Shown piece after piece: positions 60,142 to 64,000 of a DNA stretch of 64,000 nucleotides (positions are counted from its first letter, which is position 1; the number at the start of each line of letters is the position of its first letter). The stretch is from Chitinophagaceae bacterium (lineage in GTDB: Bacteria > Bacteroidota > Bacteroidia > Chitinophagales > Chitinophagaceae): NCBI GenBank assembly GCA_947446645.1, contig CANFHA010000003.1, forward strand, positions 1 through 64,000. Direction: 5' to 3'. The translations under genes were made by a program, and so were the position numbers. The notes under the pieces are model-generated. The model saw nothing but the letters and a program-made list of their open reading frames with translations. It ran no database searches and was not told where the DNA came from.

Positions 60142-60648
60142 ATGAAAATTATAGGTTTTGTTATATTGCTCTTCACCTGCCATGTGTCGCTTGGTCAGAA
60201 GATTACTATTAATGACTTAGTAAAAGTTGTAAATATGGATTGGGATCAGTTTGATACTTACGCTTTAGTCAATGGATTTGTTTTTGAAAAAAATGAGAGT
60301 ACTCCTATGAGCGTTTCTAAGTCATATTCGAAAGAAGGCCATCATGTAATGAATGAACGATCTATTACAAAGTCAATAATATTTAAAGCTTCGGAAGACA
60401 AACCTTATTTAGTAGACGTTACATATAATACAGAGATTAGTTCTGAATATCTGTTGCTAAAGAGCCAAGCAAAAGCCTGTGGTTTTATTTTTGTGGGTAC
60501 TCAAAATTATTCTAGTGGGGCCGTTGGTCTGGAGTACGAAAAGAAAAAACTTCACCTATCACTTATTCCAGGCAGAGCAACAACAAAAGATGGATATGAA
60601 ACGAGCAATCCACGTTATGAAATAGCTATTACATCTAAAGTAAATTAA
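60142..60648 (+). CDS. Secreted hypothetical protein in the AT-rich island
   Basis: A signal peptide (IIGFVILLFTCHVSLGQ) is followed by about 150 residues with no family I recognise. Visible parts are DLVKVVNMDWDQFDTYALVNGFVFEK at the N-terminus and a C-terminal beta-rich stretch (GAVGLEYEKKKLHLSLI, PRYEIAITSKVN). There are few cysteines. Composition is AT-rich like the dGTPase gene 126 bp upstream, so the two probably came together; a shared function is not implied. Confidence 0.7.
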   Translation: MKIIGFVILLFTCHVSLGQKITINDLVKVVNMDWDQFDTYALVNGFVFEKNESTPMSVSKSYSKEGHHVMNERSITKSIIFKASEDKPYLVDVTYNTEISSEYLLLKSQAKACGFIFVGTQNYSSGAVGLEYEKKKLHLSLIPGRATTKDGYETSNPRYEIAITSKVN

Positions 60649-61000
60649 TTTTTCCCGGTTCATCGTTGATTTCACCAAATAAAAAGATCGCATTTGGGAG
60701 TATGCTTTGCCTACGTCCTGGAGATGGCAATCTCCCTGGTGCCACCGATGTTTCCCCATGCTAGGAATTGAACAAAATTAAAAACTTGGGATACACTCGC
60801 AATAACTTTATTGCCAAAGTATTTTAGCAACAATGTTATTGCTAAAAATATAAAGCCATTATTACAGAGGCGCTCCTCCGCGATCTTAAATACAAAACAC
60901 AAGCACTGCGCCTTCGCGCCTCTGCGAGAGATCCTTCCCCCAAAATTCCCCTCATGGCAGTGTATTTGTATACCCATCTGTAACCATAAGGTTATAGTAT
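60649..61000. other. Gene-free stretch with small hairpins
   Basis: About 350 bp. I see GGAGAT-GGCA-ATCTCC near 60719-60734, an inverted repeat TTTTAGCAA...TTGCTAAAA at 60822-60847, and the motif GCGCCTCTGCGAGAGA near 60917-60932 that recurs at about 63929. No coding frame with protein-like content. Confidence 0.5.
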
Positions 61001-61279
61001 ATGAAAAAGATATTCTTGTTTATCGCATTGGTTGCCGGCACAGTAGGTGCTTTCGCTGCACCGCAGCATCGTCACTATCGCCATCATCCACGCCCATACC
61101 ATCGTTATCAGCCCCGCAGCAGGGGCAGTGTAGAGGTGATTTTGCCCGCACCTCCGGGCAGGCCGCCATTACCACCACGCCCTCCGCGTCATGGCGGTCG
61201 CTTACCCGCACCACCATTACCACCGCATCTCGGCAATTTGCCGGCGCCACCGCGCCCGCCTATGCCGCCACACCCATAG
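61001..61279 (+). CDS. Small secreted proline/histidine-rich protein
   Basis: A signal peptide (IFLFIALVAGTVGAFA) is followed by a His/Arg/Tyr-rich segment (QHRHYRHHPRPYHRYQPRSR) and a Pro-rich tail with LPAPP repeats (LPAPPGRPPLPPRPP, LPAPPLPPHLGNLPAPPRPP). There is no globular domain. Low-complexity proteins of this type are frequent in Bacteroidota and may be envelope-associated or metal-binding. ATG 61001 is the natural start. The longer frame-shifted ORF in the track (60811-61359) is a shadow. Confidence 0.7.
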   Translation: MKKIFLFIALVAGTVGAFAAPQHRHYRHHPRPYHRYQPRSRGSVEVILPAPPGRPPLPPRPPRHGGRLPAPPLPPHLGNLPAPPRPPMPPHP

Positions 61280-61411
61280 CAGGTAGTATAGTTATTACCT
61301 TATCACCTATCATTTTTTCGTGTTGGGCGCTATCTCCACCTGGACTACCTTTGTGCTGAAGTTAGACCATAGGGAGTAATGCCCGGCACGATTAACTATT
61401 TGCGCACCTGT

Positions 61412-61915
61412 GCAATTTTGACACTGCAAATCATTAATTATCAATACCAAAGTGTGCATTTTTTATTTTGCACACAGCTCTGGAAAACCAGGCGCAATTT
61501 ATACCGGCACAGCTAAAATAAGTGCGCAAGCGGCAAACGGGTAGGGGAGAGAGGGAAATAAAGAGGGTTTAATACGCTGTAAAAGCAGCAGCACAATTTT
61601 CCGGTACCCGCAAAAACCGGAAATTTTGAAACGCTAAACAATTGATTATCAAAACCAACCTGCGCAAAACTGTTTTTTCCAGCAACCGGAAAATGCGCTC
61701 TCAATTTTATAGATTATGGCACAAGCGGGGGTAACAATAAATGAGCACGAAGTACCCAAATAGCAACGAAGTAAATCAGCAGGAAAACAAGTGGCAATTG
61801 AATACAGTTTTCCGATACCCGCAAAAACCGGAAATTTTGAAACGACAAACCACTGATTATCAACATCAATCTGTGCAAAACTGGTTTTCCACCCAACCGG
61901 AAAATCTCAATAGTC
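61412..61915. repeat. Three degenerate copies of a complex repeat with about 210-bp pitch
   Basis: Copies B (61597-61708) and C (61808-61914) share about four of five bases over 105 bp: TTTTCCGRTACCCGCAAAAA, CCGGAAATTTTGAAACG, GATTATCAA, TGYGCAAAACTG, AACCGGAAAAT. A more diverged copy A starts at 61412 (AATTTTGACACTGCAAA, AATTATCAATACC). Each pair is offset by 208-211 bp. The start of B forms a hairpin (AATTTTCCGG with CCGGAAATTT). The rest of the 61280-62014 gap shows no gene. Confidence 0.8.
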
Positions 61916-61998
61916 CAGCCAGATCCTGAAAATACCTTAATCCTGAAATCCTGATCCTTTTTTAACTTTTCGATGGGCAAATAATCCCGGTTTTTCAA

Positions 61999-62006
61999 TA
62001 TATTTG
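61999..62006 (+). promoter_or_regulatory. -7 element TATATTTG immediately before bamD
   Basis: TATATTTG matches TAnnTTTG and ends only eight bases before ATG 62015, predicting an almost leaderless bamD-rpoZ transcript. Confidence 0.5.
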
Positions 62007-62014
62007 CGTCCCGT

Positions 62015-62830
62015 ATGCGACTACGATTTATAAATTTATTATATCTGTCTCTTGTTGTGGTGCTCCTTTCCTCCTGCAGCGGATTTGAAAAGATCCGTAA
62101 AAGCAGCGATGTGAACTACAAGCTCACAAAAGCCAATGAGTTTTTCGATAAGAAAGACTACATGCACGCAAACGAGCTATATAAAGAACTGATGCCGGTA
62201 ATGAAAAGTACCCGCAACTACGAGGCGCTGTTCTATAAGTACGCATACACATTCTACTACCTGAAGGACTACGTAGAGGCATCCTACTACTTCAAGAATT
62301 TCACCGAGTATTTCCCTATAAGCAAAGATGCCGAGGAGTGCGAATTCATGAGCGCAGTTTGCCTGTACAAATACGCACCCAAGTATTCGCTGGACCAGAC
62401 CAACTCTGTAAAGGCGCTTGAAGCCCTGCAGTCTTACGCCAACAGGTACCCCAAGTCTACCCGCATGGCTGATGCCAATAAGTATATTGAGGCATCCCGC
62501 AAAAAGCTGGAGACCAAACAGGCAGATGCGGCTAAGCTTTATTACAACATCAGCCAGTTCAAAGCCGCTACTGTAGCCTACAAGAGCGTGCTCCGCAACT
62601 ACCCCGAATCACCCAATGCCGACCTGTACCAGTTCATGGTCATGAAGGCCATGTACAAGTTCGCAAAAGTGAGCATACCAGAGAAGCAGGACGAGCGTTT
62701 TTCTAATGCGATCGCCGCTTATAACGATTTAAAGGCAAGTTATCCACAATCTGCGTATCTTGCAGACGCGGAGAAGCTATACGCCGAAGCACACAATAAC
62801 ATAAAAAAGATACGCAATGAGCACAAATAG
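62015..62830 (+). CDS. BamD, outer-membrane assembly lipoprotein
   Basis: BamD is an essential part of the machine that inserts beta-barrels into the outer membrane. The 271-aa product has a lipobox (SLVVVLLSSCSGFEK, Cys 21) and TPR-type repeats with family stretches: KANEFFDKKDYMHANELYKELM, FKYAYTFYYLKDYVEASYYFKNF-type units, and YPKSTRMADANKYIEASRKKLE. The end overlaps rpoZ by 14 bases. The length is normal. A single DnaA-box-like TTATCCACA near 62740 lies in coding sequence and I attach no meaning to it. Confidence 0.93.
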   Translation: MRLRFINLLYLSLVVVLLSSCSGFEKIRKSSDVNYKLTKANEFFDKKDYMHANELYKELMPVMKSTRNYEALFYKYAYTFYYLKDYVEASYYFKNFTEYFPISKDAEECEFMSAVCLYKYAPKYSLDQTNSVKALEALQSYANRYPKSTRMADANKYIEASRKKLETKQADAAKLYYNISQFKAATVAYKSVLRNYPESPNADLYQFMVMKAMYKFAKVSIPEKQDERFSNAIAAYNDLKASYPQSAYLADAEKLYAEAHNNIKKIRNEHK

Positions 62831-63137
62831 AAGATCACTGTCATCAGTGAACCCCCTGGTGGAAACACGCGATGTTATCGCGATGAAGGAAAAGACTGGT
62901 AACCTTTACGAATCTATCGTAGTGGTATCACGTCGTGCCAACCAGATCTCTGTGACCATGAAGGAAGAGCTGCACCGCAAACTCGACGAGTTTACCGTGC
63001 ATGGCGACAACCTTGAAGAAGTGCATGAGAACAAAGAGCAGATCGAGATCTCACGCATATACGAGCGCATGGCAAACGCACCGCTTCAGGCCATCACCGA
63101 GTTCAACGACGACCAGATTTACTACCGTAAAAAGTAG
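62817..63137 (+). CDS. RNA polymerase omega subunit
   Basis: The 106-aa protein has the RpoZ/Rpb6 pattern of Bacteroidota: NLYESIVVVSRRANQISVTMKEEL in the middle, then EISRIYERMANAPLQAI. Omega helps assemble RNA polymerase and can mediate ppGpp response. The start codon lies within the end of bamD (14-bp overlap), indicating coupled translation; the bamD-rpoZ pairing is, as far as I know, usual in this phylum. Confidence 0.92.
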   Translation: MSTNRRSLSSVNPLVETRDVIAMKEKTGNLYESIVVVSRRANQISVTMKEELHRKLDEFTVHGDNLEEVHENKEQIEISRIYERMANAPLQAITEFNDDQIYYRKK

Positions 63138-63153
63138 TACTAGCCTATACAAT

Positions 63154-63187
63154 AAAATAAGCTGCACCAACCGGTGCAGCTTATTTT
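63154..63187. terminator. Bidirectional terminator between rpoZ and bcp
   Basis: AAAATAAGCTGCACC-AACC-GGTGCAGCTTATTTT is a perfect 15-pair stem with a four-base loop, between convergent genes. Confidence 0.92.
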
Positions 63188-63214
63188 GTCTATCAAAAAG
63201 CGCAAGTGAAGAAA

Positions 63215-63242
63215 GTCATGGTGAGCGGAGTCGAACCATGAC
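63215..63242. repeat. Single REP-like palindrome
   Basis: GTCATGGT-GAGCGGAGTCGA-ACCATGAC shares the GAGCGKAGTCGA core with the cluster at 57.9-58.1 kb but has different arms, with compensating changes that keep the stem. Confidence 0.7.
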
Positions 63243-63281
63243 CGGCTGAATCTTATTCATAGCGCAATGAAGCAGCTGAGA

Positions 63282-63743
63282 CTACAGCCCCCACACCTCC
63301 AGTATCTGCTGGCTGTGTGTCTTGCTCTTCACCTTCTCTATTACGTGGTCTACTTTACCCTGCTCATTTATCAGAAAGGTAGTGCGTAGCACCCCCATAT
63401 ACGTGCGGCCAAACATTTTCTTTTCGGCCCACACATCATACGCCTCTATTATCTTCCGGTCCGGGTCTGCAAGTAAGGTAAAAGGCAGCTTATACTTCGC
63501 TTCAAACTTCTTGTGCTTCTGCTCATTGTCGGGGCTCACCCCCAGTACCACAATGCCTTTATCGGTAAGCGCAGAGAAGTTGTCGCGCAGGTTACAGGCC
63601 TCCACGGTACAGGTCTCCGTATCATCCTCAGGATAGAAGTACAGTACCACCTTCTTCCCCTTGTAGTCCTTCAGCGCGTGGATTTTACCGTCCTGGTCAG
63701 GCGCCAAAAATGCGGGAGCTTTGTTACCTTGTTTTAGTATCAT
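63282..63743 (-). CDS. Bcp-type peroxiredoxin
   Basis: Bcp reduces hydrogen and organic peroxides with electrons from thioredoxin. The 153-aa protein has the family pattern: NKAPAFLAPDQDGKIHALKDYKGKKVVLYFYPEDDTETCTVEACNLRD, where the first Cys (near 46) is peroxidatic and the second, five residues later, is the partner in this atypical 2-Cys group. It then has GIVVLGVSPDNEQKHKKF and RTTFLINEQGKVDHVI. The start is ATG 63743. It is a single gene convergent with rpoZ. Confidence 0.95.
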   Translation of the reverse strand: MILKQGNKAPAFLAPDQDGKIHALKDYKGKKVVLYFYPEDDTETCTVEACNLRDNFSALTDKGIVVLGVSPDNEQKHKKFEAKYKLPFTLLADPDRKIIEAYDVWAEKKMFGRTYMGVLRTTFLINEQGKVDHVIEKVKSKTHSQQILEVWGL

Positions 63744-63824
63744 GATTGATTATGTTTTGCGAACTATTACCTGGTTAAAATGAACAATTGTGTGCCACTC
63801 GCTACAACATTTTAAGGGCTAGGT

Positions 63825-63899
63825 AACACCCCCCCCTACTGTTTTTAGGAGGGGATGCACAAAAAGCATTGCGAAGCAGCTTTTTGTGCCGGGGTGGTT
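63825..63899. repeat. Multi-arm hairpin element
   Basis: An outer stem (AACACCCC with GGGGTGGTT) encloses two inner hairpins, one C-rich/G-rich (CCCCTACT...AGGAGGGG) and one perfect (GCACAAAAAGC...GCTTTTTGTGC, 11 pairs). Together they could form a cruciform of about 75 bases. No coding content. Confidence 0.65.
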
Positions 63900-63959
63900 G
63901 ACTCACAGCAGGTTGGCAGTACCTTAGCGCCTCTGCGAGAGATAACCTTCACGACACCC

Positions 63960-64000
63960 TTACCTCGTAAAGCTTAGCTCATACACAGCCTCATTCCCAT
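63960..64000 (-). CDS. Probable 3' end of a minus-strand gene entering from the right
   Basis: The minus strand from the window edge reads GNEAVYELSFTR and then TAA (63962-63960), a plausible protein C-terminus. Only 12 codons are visible, so the product cannot be named and the call is tentative. Confidence 0.3.
   Translation of the reverse strand, partial: GNEAVYELSFTR

Noticed and set aside
60811-61359. 182-aa plus-strand ORF overlapping the proline-rich gene
   Set aside because: It has no signal peptide and translates the repeat-containing spacer; the 92-aa frame with a clean signal peptide is preferred.
62741-62752. TTATCCACA, a DnaA-box-like sequence, as a possible replication origin
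   Set aside because: Only one box, inside bamD coding sequence, with no cluster, no AT-rich unwinding region next to it and no dnaA gene nearby.
63215-63242. GAGTCGAACC as part of a tRNA gene
   Set aside because: It is part of a REP-like palindrome; no acceptor, D or anticodon arms surround it.

Overview
The window comes from a Bacteroidota chromosome, most likely in or near the Chitinophagaceae. The evidence is an alternative complex III operon joined to cytochrome c oxidase genes, a type IX secretion C-terminal tail, a TonB-dependent receptor with a carboxypeptidase-like N-terminal domain, several protein families common in this phylum (DUF4331, DUF4139/4140, DUF4783, DUF4878, DUF2911, DUF1573), and recognisable -7 elements of the TAnnTTTG type. 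Base composition is moderate (roughly mid-40s percent GC by eye), with one clearly AT-richer island at about 58.1-60.65 kb. I see no rRNA, tRNA, CRISPR array, prophage or intact insertion sequence.

Layout. 0-3.5 kb: an 80-bp tandem repeat, then a tight cluster of a small membrane protein, a divergent Lgt-like protein, a radical SAM enzyme resembling the tetraether synthase family, a second small membrane protein and a secreted DUF4440-like protein. 3.6-10 kb: a FadN-type beta-oxidation enzyme, Uma2, a HigA-like protein with no HTH, and a TPR protein followed by a VF530-type protein. 10-19 kb: a DUF4139 protein on the minus strand, a PstS-like lipoprotein and TPR pair, a degenerate SGNH-like lipoprotein, a DinB-fold protein, PlsC, and a secreted nuclease-like protein lacking the catalytic motif. 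19-31 kb: a HEAT-like protein with an unclear start, a large SPFH protein with vault-like repeats, a VapBC pair, YchF, a YiiX-like hydrolase, two DUF4878 lipoproteins (one with WG repeats), a nucleoside-recognition membrane protein and an SDR protein with altered active-site residues.

31.7-43.5 kb is the metabolic core: actABCDEF, then cytochrome oxidase subunits II and I. Together they form a quinol to cytochrome c to oxygen chain, closed by a strong terminator. 43.9-54.3 kb looks like a regulated envelope locus: DUF1573 and an ECF sigma factor on the minus strand, and divergently two DUF4331 proteins, a TPR lipoprotein, a HupE/UreJ-like membrane protein, a His-containing small protein and a TonB-dependent receptor. 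54.6-57.8 kb is NUDIX, rseP and dxr on the minus strand. 58-60.6 kb is the AT-rich island with a dGTPase-like HD protein, flanked on the left by REP-like repeats. 61-64 kb holds a proline-rich secreted protein, a three-copy degenerate repeat of about 210-bp pitch, bamD-rpoZ, bcp, and the end of a further minus-strand gene.

The most interesting signals are: (i) the Lgt-like/radical SAM pair as a candidate lipid-modifying system; (ii) the DUF4331-TPR-HupE-TonB locus with its ECF sigma factor; (iii) heptameric TTTTGAA/TTTTGAC arrays directly in front of start codons, above all within the respiratory operon; (iv) the vault-like SPFH protein; (v) several secreted or soluble proteins that keep a fold but have lost catalytic residues; and (vi) the unexplained three-copy repeat upstream of bamD. 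All family assignments come from reading motifs; no database search was run.
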